In this document: piece by piece, positions 43,255 to 51,880 of the stretch | Layout: every line of letters starts with the position of its first letter | Numbering within the stretch: the stretch's first letter is position 1 | From: an uncultured bacterium | GTDB taxonomy: Bacteria; Cyanobacteriota; Vampirovibrionia; Gastranaerophilales; Gastranaerophilaceae | Assembly: GCA_949290355.1 (NCBI GenBank) | Contig: CASERN010000011.1 | Span: 310,001-374,000, forward strand | DNA length: 64,000 nucleotides | Reading direction: 5' to 3' | Notes under the pieces: model-generated | Seen by the model: the letters and a program-made list of their open reading frames with translations, nothing else | Told to the model about the DNA's origin: nothing | Database searches by the model: none | Program-made: the position numbers and the translations under genes

Positions 43255-44139
43255 ATGAACAATTTTTATAAAAATATAATATTACTTTTAGTTCTTTTGA
43301 CAATAGGTGTTGCTTATTATAATTATAGATCAAATACCTATGTAACTGCAGAATTTAACAATTTACGTCCTTTTCATGATAGAGCCCCAATTTATTATAA
43401 CGGATTTAAGATTGGTCGAGTGGTAAAAGTAAGACCAAATAAGACATATACATCCACTATTGTTACGATGGAACTGCATCTTCATGATTTGAAATTGCCG
43501 ATAAATATTTCTGCGAATTTGAAAAAAGAACGGAATGTTTGGAATAGAAAGTTTGATTATATTGATATTATATATCCGGATTCTCCATCTATTTATTATA
43601 TAAAGAACGGGGATAGAATTTCCGGAAAAACTACAGTTGAATTTGAATCTTATTTAGCTAATATGGATTCTGAATCTTTAGATGCAATGAAAAGTGATGC
43701 TGCTGAAACTATCAAAAATCTTAATATCACAATTCAAACTTTAGGAGAATTATTTGCAACATTGAATACTATGGCGGTTGATGTTAGTCCTAATGTCGTT
43801 AAAGTGTCTGCAGATATGAGTAAAAGCGCTGCAAATATTGTTAAGGTATCTGAAAATGTAAGTGATATGTCTGGGAATTTTGATGGTGCTTTATCAAAAC
43901 AGACTATTGAATCTACTGCTCAAAATGCCGAAGCTATAACAAATAATGTTAAAAATATGACTGCTGAAGTTAATAAAGCTATGCCTCAAATTGGGTGTAC
44001 TATTGAAGAAATGAATAAAATTCTGTGTAATATAAATCAGATGACTAGAGGTTTAAATTGCACAATGCAAAAGCCTTTTGGCGGTTTAAGATTGCTTTTT
44101 GGCAGTCCTGTCGGGAAATGCAAATGCGGTTGTAAATAA
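43255..44139 (+). CDS. MlaD/MCE-domain lipid-transport protein
   Basis: This 294-aa protein has an N-terminal membrane anchor (IILLLVLLTIGVAYYNY) and an MCE domain (about residues 30-125: VTAEFNNLRPFHDRAPIYYN, GRVVKVRP). It also has a long helical region that may form the hydrophobic tunnel, and a Cys-rich tail (GKCKCGCK). MCE proteins ferry phospholipid between the two membranes of diderms, usually with an MlaE/MlaF ABC transporter, which is not found here. The tail could bind metal or form disulfides. Confidence 0.85.
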   Translation: MNNFYKNIILLLVLLTIGVAYYNYRSNTYVTAEFNNLRPFHDRAPIYYNGFKIGRVVKVRPNKTYTSTIVTMELHLHDLKLPINISANLKKERNVWNRKFDYIDIIYPDSPSIYYIKNGDRISGKTTVEFESYLANMDSESLDAMKSDAAETIKNLNITIQTLGELFATLNTMAVDVSPNVVKVSADMSKSAANIVKVSENVSDMSGNFDGALSKQTIESTAQNAEAITNNVKNMTAEVNKAMPQIGCTIEEMNKILCNINQMTRGLNCTMQKPFGGLRLLFGSPVGKCKCGCK

Positions 44140-44237
44140 TTTAAAATTTACATCCGCTATATATTCCACAATCGGGTAATGTATTTTTTTATTCATTAGC
44201 TTAGTATGTATAAAGTAATTGGAAAAAAGAGGAATGT

Positions 44238-45542
44238 ATGTTCGTCAAAAGAACAATTAAAGATTTAATATATTGTGTATTTCTATCGTTTTTTATTGCA
44301 TTATGCTTTTGTTGTGTATTGCATTTTCAAAGTTCATTAAAATTATTTTTGATAATTTTTACCGGCTGTTTTATTAATACATATTTTTCTTTTTTAATTT
44401 TTAAGACACGTCTTATAGAGGAAAGTGCTGAAAGAGAAGATAAACTTAAACAGCAAATTGAATACGGCGCAAATCATTTATCTACAATTATAAATAATTT
44501 ACCCTTGATAGCTTATGTCATTGATAAAGATTACAAATTTATGACAGGTAATATTGAAGCTTTAAATTTTTTCGGTGTAGTAAAAGGATTAAATTTTAAG
44601 AAATTAACAGGGGATATTTTTGAGGAGGATACTATGGAATTGATAAGAGAAGAAAATGAGTTTATAGTGCAGAACAAAAAACCTTTTGTAACTGATAAGT
44701 TAATTAAGTTGAAAAATGGGACACAAAATTGGTATAAAATCAGGAAAGTTCCTATTTTTGATAAACATGATAATGTATCGGGCTTTGTTATTTTTGGAAG
44801 AGATATTGAAATTGAAAAAGCTGCTCAAAAACAAAGAGAAACTTATATTTCAACATTAAGCCATGATTTAAAAATCCCTACTCTGGCACAGATAAGAGCG
44901 TTAGAGCTTTTAGAAGCTGAAACTATGGGGCCAGTTAATAAGGAGCAACACGAAATTATAAAAGCAACTCTGGATTCTTGTCGTTTTATGTATGAAATGT
45001 TGTCTACGATATTATCAACTTATAAATATGAGAATAAGGATATTTCTTTAAGTTATGAAAAAATTCAAGTCCTAAAGTTGATTGATGAATGTTTTGATAA
45101 GTCTTTTAAATTGATGGATAACAAAAATATACATGCAAAAGTTATTGCAAAAGAAAAATTCTTTACGTTATATGCAGACAAAAAAGAAATGAAAAAAGCA
45201 TTTGAAAATTTAATTAGTCATTGTGTATCAAGTGCTTATGAAAATACGGAAATAGTTGTTGAAATAAAAAAAGTAAACGATTGCAAAAATATATATTTAT
45301 CAATAGGCTTTGAAAGTCCTTACTTATCTTCTGATGCGTTAGAGATATTATTTAAGAAATATACGACTTCAGCAGAAAAATTTGATAAGGTTGGCAGCGG
45401 ACTAAGTTTGTACCTAGCAAAACAAATTATTGATGCACATCATGGTAATATTCATGTTGAAAGCAAAGAATCAAATTATAATACATATATTATTGAATTA
45501 CCGTGTATTAATGAATGTAAACTTTCAGCCATGAAATGTTAA
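44238..45542 (+). CDS. PAS-containing sensor histidine kinase with degenerate ATPase domain
   Basis: The 434-aa protein has two N-terminal membrane helices (about 10-56), a PAS domain (about 80-195, INNLPLIAYVIDKDYKF), a HisKA helix with His209 in TLSHDLKIP and an HATPase_c domain. In the ATPase, the N-box reads ENLISHCVSSA instead of N-x-x-x-N, and the usual DxGxG of the G1 box is missing (YLSIGFESPYLSSDAL). The G2 box GSGLSLYLAKQI is kept. Autokinase activity is therefore doubtful. No response regulator is adjacent. The ribosome binding site is AAGAGGAA. Confidence 0.85.
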   Translation: MFVKRTIKDLIYCVFLSFFIALCFCCVLHFQSSLKLFLIIFTGCFINTYFSFLIFKTRLIEESAEREDKLKQQIEYGANHLSTIINNLPLIAYVIDKDYKFMTGNIEALNFFGVVKGLNFKKLTGDIFEEDTMELIREENEFIVQNKKPFVTDKLIKLKNGTQNWYKIRKVPIFDKHDNVSGFVIFGRDIEIEKAAQKQRETYISTLSHDLKIPTLAQIRALELLEAETMGPVNKEQHEIIKATLDSCRFMYEMLSTILSTYKYENKDISLSYEKIQVLKLIDECFDKSFKLMDNKNIHAKVIAKEKFFTLYADKKEMKKAFENLISHCVSSAYENTEIVVEIKKVNDCKNIYLSIGFESPYLSSDALEILFKKYTTSAEKFDKVGSGLSLYLAKQIIDAHHGNIHVESKESNYNTYIIELPCINECKLSAMKC

Positions 45543-45561
45543 TTTATACTATTATTAAAAT

Positions 45562-46005
45562 ATGAAGAAAATAATTTTATTAATAATTACATTATTTATA
45601 TCAACAACTGCTGTGTTTGCTCTTCAGGATACTAAAGTTAAAAAAGATGCATACAATCAAATGATTGACAGTCATAAAAGACAGCATGAAATTTGTTCTG
45701 CAGTCGCAGATAATTTTAGATATGATCATCAATTTGCGGGTTATATAAGAAGTAAATGCATATTTTACGAATCAGATAGGCAAAGGTTGCTAAATTCTGT
45801 ATTTGTTATTTCAAGTAACAATAACACGGCCTATAAAAATCAATATCCTGTATTGATGTCTGAATTTGCAATAAAGATGAATAATAATGAAATTGAAGCT
45901 TACAAGTTAATTGTGAATGAATATTGTAAATACAATAGTTATAAATTTGCCAAAAAAGATCCTCAAGCCTGTTCTCAGGAGAGGATCGAAAGTTTATTTA
46001 ATTAA
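45562..46005 (+). CDS. Small secreted protein with four Cys (147 aa)
   Basis: A Sec signal (IILLIITLFISTTAVFAL) is followed by about 125 polar residues with Cys in HEICSAV, SKCIFY, NEYCKY and PQACSQ, which could form two disulfides in the periplasm. I recognise no family. TATACT lies 11 bases before the ATG and no ribosome binding site is seen. It starts 20 bases after the kinase and may read through from it. Confidence 0.68.
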   Translation: MKKIILLIITLFISTTAVFALQDTKVKKDAYNQMIDSHKRQHEICSAVADNFRYDHQFAGYIRSKCIFYESDRQRLLNSVFVISSNNNTAYKNQYPVLMSEFAIKMNNNEIEAYKLIVNEYCKYNSYKFAKKDPQACSQERIESLFN

Positions 46006-46020
46006 AAAACAAGAATATTT

Positions 46021-47373
46021 TTACACAATTCCTTGTGCTTTCATAGCTTTTGCTAATTTAGAAAATGCTGCAATATTTGCTCCGGCAACATAGTTGTTTC
46101 CTAAATTATATTTTTCAGCTGCTAATTTGCATTCATTGAATATGTTTACCATAATATTGTCAAGCTTTTTGTCAACTTCATCAAAACTGAAATAATATCT
46201 CATACTGTTTTGACTCATTTCAATTGCTGAAGTTGCTACACCTCCAGCGTTTGCAGCTTTTGCAGGAGCTACAAGGACATTGTTTTTAAGGAAATATTCT
46301 GTAGCATCTTTTTCGCAAGGCATATTAGCTCCTTCACCTATTGCTAGAACTCCATTTTCTACAAGTTTTTTTGCAGAATTAAGTGTTACTTCATTTTGAG
46401 TGGCACAAGGTAATGCAATGTCTGTTTTTATTTCCCAGATTGGGGAATCTTCATTTTCTCTTTCATAATATTTAGCTTCAGGGTGAGTTTTTAAATATTC
46501 GAATAATCTACCCCTTTCAACTTCTTTGATTTGTTTTATAAGCTCAATATCAATTCCGTTTTCATCATGTATGCAACCTTTAGAATCACTCATTGCAATA
46601 ACTTTAGCTCCTGATTCAATTGCTTTTTGGCAAGCATAAATAGCAACATTGCCTGCTCCTGAAATCGTTACTCTTTTGCCTTGTAATGATTGATTATTAT
46701 TCGCTTTTAACATCTCCCGCATAAAATAAATAAGACCGAATCCAGTAGCTTCTTTTCTAGCAAGAGAGCCGCCATAAGAAAGCCCTTTACCAGTTAGAAC
46801 TCCGCCTTCGTATGTATCTTTAATTCTTTTATATTGACCGAAAAGATAACCTATTTCTCTTTCTCCTACACCTATATCACCAGCAGGAACATCAATATCT
46901 TGCCCTATATGTCTTTGTAACTCAGTCATAAAACTTTGGCAAAATCTCATAATTTCATTATCAGATTTCCCCTTAGGGTCAAAATCACTGCCACCTTTAC
47001 CTCCTCCTATTGGAAGACCGGTTAATGCGTTTTTAAAAATTTGTTCAAACCCTAAAAATTTTATAATACTTTGATTTACACTAGGATGAAATCTTAACCC
47101 GCCTTTGTATGGACCAATAAGGCTGCTGAATTGGACTCTATATCCTCTATGTACAATTACTTGCCCTTCATCATTCACATATGGAACTCTAAAGGAGATT
47201 AATCTCTCAGGTTCAACCATTCTTTCCAATAGAGCAATTTTTTCATATTCTGAATGTTTATCAATTACTGGAGCTAAGGTATTTAATACTTCTTCAACTG
47301 CTTGAATGAATTCTTTTTCATTTTGGTTTTTAATTTTTACTTCTTCTAAAACTTTTTCTGCGTATTTATTCAT
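46021..47373 (-). CDS. gdhA: NADP-type glutamate dehydrogenase
   Basis: GdhA aminates 2-oxoglutarate, a main route of ammonia assimilation. From ATG 47373 it is 450 aa, the normal hexameric type. GLPIGGGKGGSDFDPKGKS (catalytic Lys region), GYRVQFSSLIGPYKGGLRFH and the NAD(P) site ISGAGNVAIYACQKA are present. Longer starts at 47409 and 47385 are in frame, but the site GGGGGAAT lies just before ATG 47373. Confidence 0.93.
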   Translation of the reverse strand: MNKYAEKVLEEVKIKNQNEKEFIQAVEEVLNTLAPVIDKHSEYEKIALLERMVEPERLISFRVPYVNDEGQVIVHRGYRVQFSSLIGPYKGGLRFHPSVNQSIIKFLGFEQIFKNALTGLPIGGGKGGSDFDPKGKSDNEIMRFCQSFMTELQRHIGQDIDVPAGDIGVGEREIGYLFGQYKRIKDTYEGGVLTGKGLSYGGSLARKEATGFGLIYFMREMLKANNNQSLQGKRVTISGAGNVAIYACQKAIESGAKVIAMSDSKGCIHDENGIDIELIKQIKEVERGRLFEYLKTHPEAKYYERENEDSPIWEIKTDIALPCATQNEVTLNSAKKLVENGVLAIGEGANMPCEKDATEYFLKNNVLVAPAKAANAGGVATSAIEMSQNSMRYYFSFDEVDKKLDNIMVNIFNECKLAAEKYNLGNNYVAGANIAAFSKLAKAMKAQGIV

Positions 47374-47485
47374 ATATTCCCCCATTTTTGTTGGGAATAA
47401 TTGTAACATATTATTTATATATATGCAATTGATTTTTTTTTACAAGTAGTTTATAATAGAGAATATTTATTTTAGGAGTGTTTAT

Positions 47486-48205
47486 ATGTTTGAAAAATTA
47501 GAAAAATTACAGTTGGTGTTTTTAGCATTAATATTGGCATTCGGCCTTATTTTTGCGGTTAGAGTTGGGGTAACAGCTTTATCAAATGACAAAATTTCCG
47601 TAACAGGTTCTGCTTATCAAATTGTAAAATCAGATTCCGCCCGTTTGGAAATAGAAATTACAGCAAGAAAAACTAACAAACAATTGGCTTATAATACTGT
47701 CAAAGCTCAATTGCCTGTTGTATTAAGTTATTTAAAGGCTAAAGGTATAGATGATATTGATGTAAAAGCATCTAATGGATATTATACTTTTAAATATTCA
47801 CCAAATGGTAATATGACTAATGAAATCGCATATTATAATTTAAGTCAGCAAGTTATAATAAAGTCAAATGATGTCCAAAAGATAAAAGATATTTCAGTTG
47901 ATATCCAAAACTTGATTGACAAAGGTATAGATATGAATGTGATGCGACCAGAATATTTTTATTCAGGTTTGGCTGATTTAAAAATAAAGCTTTTGCAAGA
48001 AGCTTCAACTGATGCAAAAGAAAGAGCAACAGCTATGTTAAAAGCAACACATAATAAGCCTGGTAGAATTCAATCTGTACAAATGGGAGTTTTTCAAATT
48101 ACGCCTGTTGATTCAAATAATGTTTCAGATATGGGAATCAATGATACAACTTCTGTTGATAAGAAAGTTACTGCTGTTGCAAATGTAGTTTTCAGAATAA
48201 AATAA
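47486..48205 (+). CDS. SIMPL-domain (DUF541) periplasmic protein
   Basis: The 239-aa protein has an N-terminal membrane helix (VFLALILALGLIFAV-like) and a SIMPL domain starting ISVTGSAYQIVKSDSARLEI, with the repeated strand-helix pattern of the family. SIMPL proteins are periplasmic and linked to stress or signalling, without a defined activity. The ribosome binding site is TAGGAGTG. A small secreted protein follows 11 bases later. Confidence 0.83.
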   Translation: MFEKLEKLQLVFLALILAFGLIFAVRVGVTALSNDKISVTGSAYQIVKSDSARLEIEITARKTNKQLAYNTVKAQLPVVLSYLKAKGIDDIDVKASNGYYTFKYSPNGNMTNEIAYYNLSQQVIIKSNDVQKIKDISVDIQNLIDKGIDMNVMRPEYFYSGLADLKIKLLQEASTDAKERATAMLKATHNKPGRIQSVQMGVFQITPVDSNNVSDMGINDTTSVDKKVTAVANVVFRIK

Positions 48206-48216
48206 AGAGAGTAATT

Positions 48217-48504
48217 ATGAAAAAATATATTTTGTTATTAATATTATTTTCATTTGTAACTCCTGTATTTGCGGTTTTGCCTCCTGATGCTTCAATTATT
48301 CAGGTGCATGATATGCAAATGATTAATCAGCAGAGATTTCGTATAGAGGAAATAAATGATTATAATGATGTGCAAACTGAAAAAGAGCGATATCAGAAAA
48401 AAACTGTTCCAAATCGTGAGCCTGTTATAACCAAATTTTTTAATAAGAAAAAATTTGTGGAAGATAATGGCGAAATAAAAATTGAAAGTGATTCTGATAA
48501 TTAG
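48217..48504 (+). CDS. Small secreted protein (95 aa)
   Basis: A Sec signal (YILLLILFSFVTPVFAV) is followed by about 75 charged residues without Cys or recognised domain. It follows the SIMPL gene by 11 bases with ribosome binding site AGAGAG, so it is in the same operon and may be its partner in the periplasm. Confidence 0.68.
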   Translation: MKKYILLLILFSFVTPVFAVLPPDASIIQVHDMQMINQQRFRIEEINDYNDVQTEKERYQKKTVPNREPVITKFFNKKKFVEDNGEIKIESDSDN

Positions 48505-48506
48505 GA

Positions 48507-49127
48507 TTAATTACTAATACCTCCACGATATCCGCACCAGCTGTATATCGCTGGTAAAAGTTTGTCTAAATGCAATTTCTCAATTAAAGGAACTTTTGCT
48601 AAAACAAGAACTCCTAAAGCATCATCAATATTTGCTATTGAATCTTTAATATTCAGTTTTCTATCTGGAACTTTATCAAGAGGATCATTAATTTTGTTTG
48701 CCAGTTTGGCGGCAATGTGCATACCTCCAATTAATCCAATTGCAGTGCCAGCAATCCTGTACGTAAGATTTTTACTTATTTTATACAGGCCAAATGTTAG
48801 TAAAGGTGGTATGGATGCGTTTAAAAATTGAAAGACGCTTTCATTAACTTTTTGTTTTCTATATTCTTTTTTATCTGCAATAACTCCACCTATGAGACCG
48901 CCTATAATACTTCCGGCACTTACTGTAATCATTTCTTTTAGTTTATATTTTATTTTAAAAGGGTTAACATTTTGTTTTTTTGCAAAATACATCATAGGAA
49001 TTAAAGTTCCTGCGATGGCGCCTGTTGCGGTTTTAATCTTTACAGATTTATCTTGGTTTTCTAATCTGTGATATCTGTAAGGTTTTATATCATATTCTAT
49101 TTTTTGTCCTTTTATAGATGTAATCAT
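48507..49127 (-). CDS. Unknown membrane protein with glycine-zipper helices (206 aa)
   Basis: I do not recognise it. After a polar head (to about residue 35) come hydrophobic, Gly-rich segments near 35-50, 68-86 (TVSAGSIIGGLIGGVIADKK) and 108-140 (GTAIGLIGGMHIAAKLA), and a soluble tail. Glycine-zipper patterns of this kind favour tight helix packing. The start ATG 49127 has only a weak purine-rich site. Confidence 0.62.
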   Translation of the reverse strand: MITSIKGQKIEYDIKPYRYHRLENQDKSVKIKTATGAIAGTLIPMMYFAKKQNVNPFKIKYKLKEMITVSAGSIIGGLIGGVIADKKEYRKQKVNESVFQFLNASIPPLLTFGLYKISKNLTYRIAGTAIGLIGGMHIAAKLANKINDPLDKVPDRKLNIKDSIANIDDALGVLVLAKVPLIEKLHLDKLLPAIYSWCGYRGGISN

Positions 49128-49153
49128 GATTGTTCTTTTTTTATTTAATAGTT

Positions 49154-50014
49154 TTAATGTCCGTAAATAATAATTGTTGCTGAACCTATAAGAATTATTA
49201 AGGATCCGATAAGTTTTTTCATTAGATTCTTTTCTTTAAATAGTTTGTATCCGAAAATTACATTAATTATAATCGAAATTTGGAAAAGAGAAAGAGCATA
49301 ACCTACATTCATATATTTGAAAACATATGCAGTAGAAAATGTCATTGCTCCAAAACATATTGAAGTGAGTATATATGTTGGTATATTTTCTTTTTTTATT
49401 TTTTTTAAACCTTTTTCTGAAAATATTTTCATTATAGTAAATGAAAATAAACAGCCAAATAAGCTGGAAACAATAAAAGATGTAGTTATTGATGAAAGAA
49501 TTATTACTTTTTTTATAAAAACAGCTTCTATTGCAGAAAATATAAGAGCAAAAAGTCTGTATCTGATATCTTTTCGGAATAAAATTTTTGGATTTGCAGT
49601 ATCAAAAATAAAATATGATCCGAAAATGATAAGGCACATTCCTATTATTCCATATATGTTTGGAAATTCTTTTAGAATTATTACTCCAAATATTAGTCCT
49701 ATAACTGCTTTATATGCATTTATTGGAGCTAAAACTGACAATTCTCCTTTTTTGAGTGCCAAAATCATAAAACAATTGCAAATCGCTCCAAATATTCCTC
49801 CAAGCAACGCAGTTTGCCAGAACAAAATATCGTAATGTTCTTCTTTAATAAAGATTAGTAGAGGAATAGAAAATGTTGCTAATATAAAATAGTTTATAAA
49901 ATTTGCGCAGATTGCATCCTCTCCTTTGATTGTAAGTTTTTTTTGAAAAACATTACTTAAAGAGTTACTAAAAATTCTTATTAATAAAGCAACAGATGTT
50001 AGTATAATTTGCAT
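49154..50014 (-). CDS. EamA/DMT-superfamily transporter
   Basis: The 286-aa inner-membrane protein has about ten helices in two EamA-like repeats (GAICNCFMILALKKGELSVL, then AMTFSTAYVFKYMNVGYALS). Such carriers usually export or import amino acids, nucleotide sugars or metabolites. The substrate is unknown. It ends 26 bases upstream of the glycine-zipper gene on the same strand and could be co-transcribed with it. Confidence 0.85.
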   Translation of the reverse strand: MQIILTSVALLIRIFSNSLSNVFQKKLTIKGEDAICANFINYFILATFSIPLLIFIKEEHYDILFWQTALLGGIFGAICNCFMILALKKGELSVLAPINAYKAVIGLIFGVIILKEFPNIYGIIGMCLIIFGSYFIFDTANPKILFRKDIRYRLFALIFSAIEAVFIKKVIILSSITTSFIVSSLFGCLFSFTIMKIFSEKGLKKIKKENIPTYILTSICFGAMTFSTAYVFKYMNVGYALSLFQISIIINVIFGYKLFKEKNLMKKLIGSLIILIGSATIIIYGH

Positions 50015-50324
50015 AGGCTTTAAATAATGAGCACTTATTTCCTAAAATATATATAAAATAAAATAAGAAAAACTAGAATATTAATGTAAAGAATTGTAAA
50101 AAGTACAATAAATCCGAAAAATTGTAAAAATGTATTGAATTATTTTCTAAAAATAAATATTATAAACAAAATTTATAAAAATAAGTAAACAAAATAAAAA
50201 AAGAATATAAAAAACTACTACAAATGTAGTAAATTGCCCAAAAGATTGATTTTTTGAACTTAAATCGGACTATTGACGAAATTAAAAATATAGTGTAACT
50301 TCGAAAAAACAAGGGGGTGTGTTT
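50015..50324 (+). promoter_or_regulatory. AT-rich intergenic region with AAA ATPase promoter
   Basis: The 310 bases between EamA and the AAA gene are very AT-rich and hold no gene that I can see. A TTGACG lies near 50273 with a weak TAACTT 17 bases on, and AAGGGGG lies before the ATG at 50325. A small perfect hairpin (ACTACA/TGTAGT) lies near 50218-50231. Confidence 0.45.
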
Positions 50325-51824
50325 ATGAGAATTTTACCTATACAAAAAAATTATTGTACGAATTACACTAGTCAAGTTAATCAAAAAAAGAAAAGTCAAA
50401 ATGCAGCATCAAATATAATTAATGCTAATTTTGCTGCTTATCCGCAGAAAAATATTTCATTTGGCGGTTTAATTTCTCCTGTTGAATTATTAGTAAAAAA
50501 AATCCCGTTAGATGAAAAATTGGCATCATTATTAGAAATTGCACTTCCTGGAGATGTTGTATTTTCTGCTAAAAACTTAAAAGCTGCACAAAAGGCTTTA
50601 AAAGAATCAGTTGATCTTTTTAATAATGTATTAAAAAGATTCTTTTTTATTCCTGATGATAATTTAGATGGTGCTGTTGCTTTTGTTCGAGGCCTAAATA
50701 ACGATTTAGAAGTAGTGAATCTAAATAACTTTGAAATGCAAATAGTAAATGGAGAAAAAAGTTTACCATTAAAACCAAAAGATGGCACTTATATAGAAAA
50801 TGGTACTGTTTTATCTATAAAAGATACTCAAATTCCTATAAAATATAAATCAGATGCAAATTTAAGTTTTCAAAGATGTTTGTTCTCAAGTTGTTATGAT
50901 ATGTCTGATTTTGTAAAACAAGGAATAAAAAATCAAAATGCAAAGTCTATAAAAGCTTTATCAAAAGATATTGATAAAAAAGGAAAGCAGATTTCTTTTG
51001 CGGATATTGGCGGACAAGATGCTGTAATTAATAATTTAAAAAAAGGTATTTTATATCCGGTGAAGTATCCAGAAGCTTTTGAAAATACAGTTGTCAACCA
51101 TGGTTTTATTATGTATGGACCTCCAGGGACAGGTAAAACATTGATAGCTCAAGCTTTGGCGAATGAAACTAGTGCTCAATTTATTAAATTAAACGGACTT
51201 GAAATGGAATCAAAATGGGTAGGAGAATCTGAAGCTAATTGGCGAAAATTATTTCATTTTGCAAAGGAATATCAACCAAGCATTATATTCATTGATGAGT
51301 TTGATGCTGTAGCTAAAAAAAGAGGTGGAATTGATGCATTTGGGGATAAAGTTGTAAATCAATTACTTACATTAATGAGTGATATTGAAAAAGATGGCGA
51401 TGATGTATTTGTAATTACGGCAACAAATAAGTTAAATATGCTTGATGATGCAATTACTCGTTCAGGAAGATTTGGGAAACATCTTGAAGTAAAAGCTCCT
51501 GACAATATAGATGCTGTATCTAGTATATTGAATATTCATACTAGAAATAAAAAAGTTGATCCAAATTTAGATGTGCAAAAAATTTCTCAAGCTCTGCTTG
51601 ATAAAAAAGCAACCGGTGCAGATATTGCTTTTGTTGTAAATAGTGCAAATGAAAATGCTTTTGAAAGATTGGGTATTTATGAAAAAATGGAAAATGGTAC
51701 ATTTGGAAAAGCAGATATGGATGCTCTTATGATAGTTGAGGATGACTTTTTAAAAGCAATTGAAAATTTTGGCTCTGGGAATAAAGGTGTTCAAAACAGA
51801 AATCCGATTGGCTATACAAAATAA
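50325..51824 (+). CDS. AAA ATPase (Cdc48/FtsH-like core) with N-terminal SFGG tag
   Basis: This 499-aa protein has a single AAA module. Walker A is GPPGTGKT (265-272), Walker B is IIFIDEFDA (320-328), sensor 1 is ITATNK and the Arg finger region is TRSGRFGKHLE. The AAA core resembles Cdc48/proteasomal ATPases more than FtsH, since no Zn-protease domain follows. The N-terminal 200 residues are unique, and the first 50 carry the recurrent tag (QKNISFGGL, Phe46). It may remodel proteins at a lineage-specific assembly. GTG 50319 is in frame, but ATG 50325 follows the ribosome binding site. Confidence 0.85.
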   Translation: MRILPIQKNYCTNYTSQVNQKKKSQNAASNIINANFAAYPQKNISFGGLISPVELLVKKIPLDEKLASLLEIALPGDVVFSAKNLKAAQKALKESVDLFNNVLKRFFFIPDDNLDGAVAFVRGLNNDLEVVNLNNFEMQIVNGEKSLPLKPKDGTYIENGTVLSIKDTQIPIKYKSDANLSFQRCLFSSCYDMSDFVKQGIKNQNAKSIKALSKDIDKKGKQISFADIGGQDAVINNLKKGILYPVKYPEAFENTVVNHGFIMYGPPGTGKTLIAQALANETSAQFIKLNGLEMESKWVGESEANWRKLFHFAKEYQPSIIFIDEFDAVAKKRGGIDAFGDKVVNQLLTLMSDIEKDGDDVFVITATNKLNMLDDAITRSGRFGKHLEVKAPDNIDAVSSILNIHTRNKKVDPNLDVQKISQALLDKKATGADIAFVVNSANENAFERLGIYEKMENGTFGKADMDALMIVEDDFLKAIENFGSGNKGVQNRNPIGYTK

Positions 51825-51853
51825 TAAACTCTTATATGAACAAACCTTCCTTG

Positions 51854-51878
51854 AAAAGTGAGATAATATCTCACTTTT
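51854..51878. terminator. Bidirectional terminator
   Basis: AAAAGTGAGAT/ATCTCACTTTT forms an 11-bp stem with 3-base loop and runs of T/A on both sides, between the convergent AAA and phosphoesterase genes. Confidence 0.82.
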
Positions 51879-51880
51879 TT

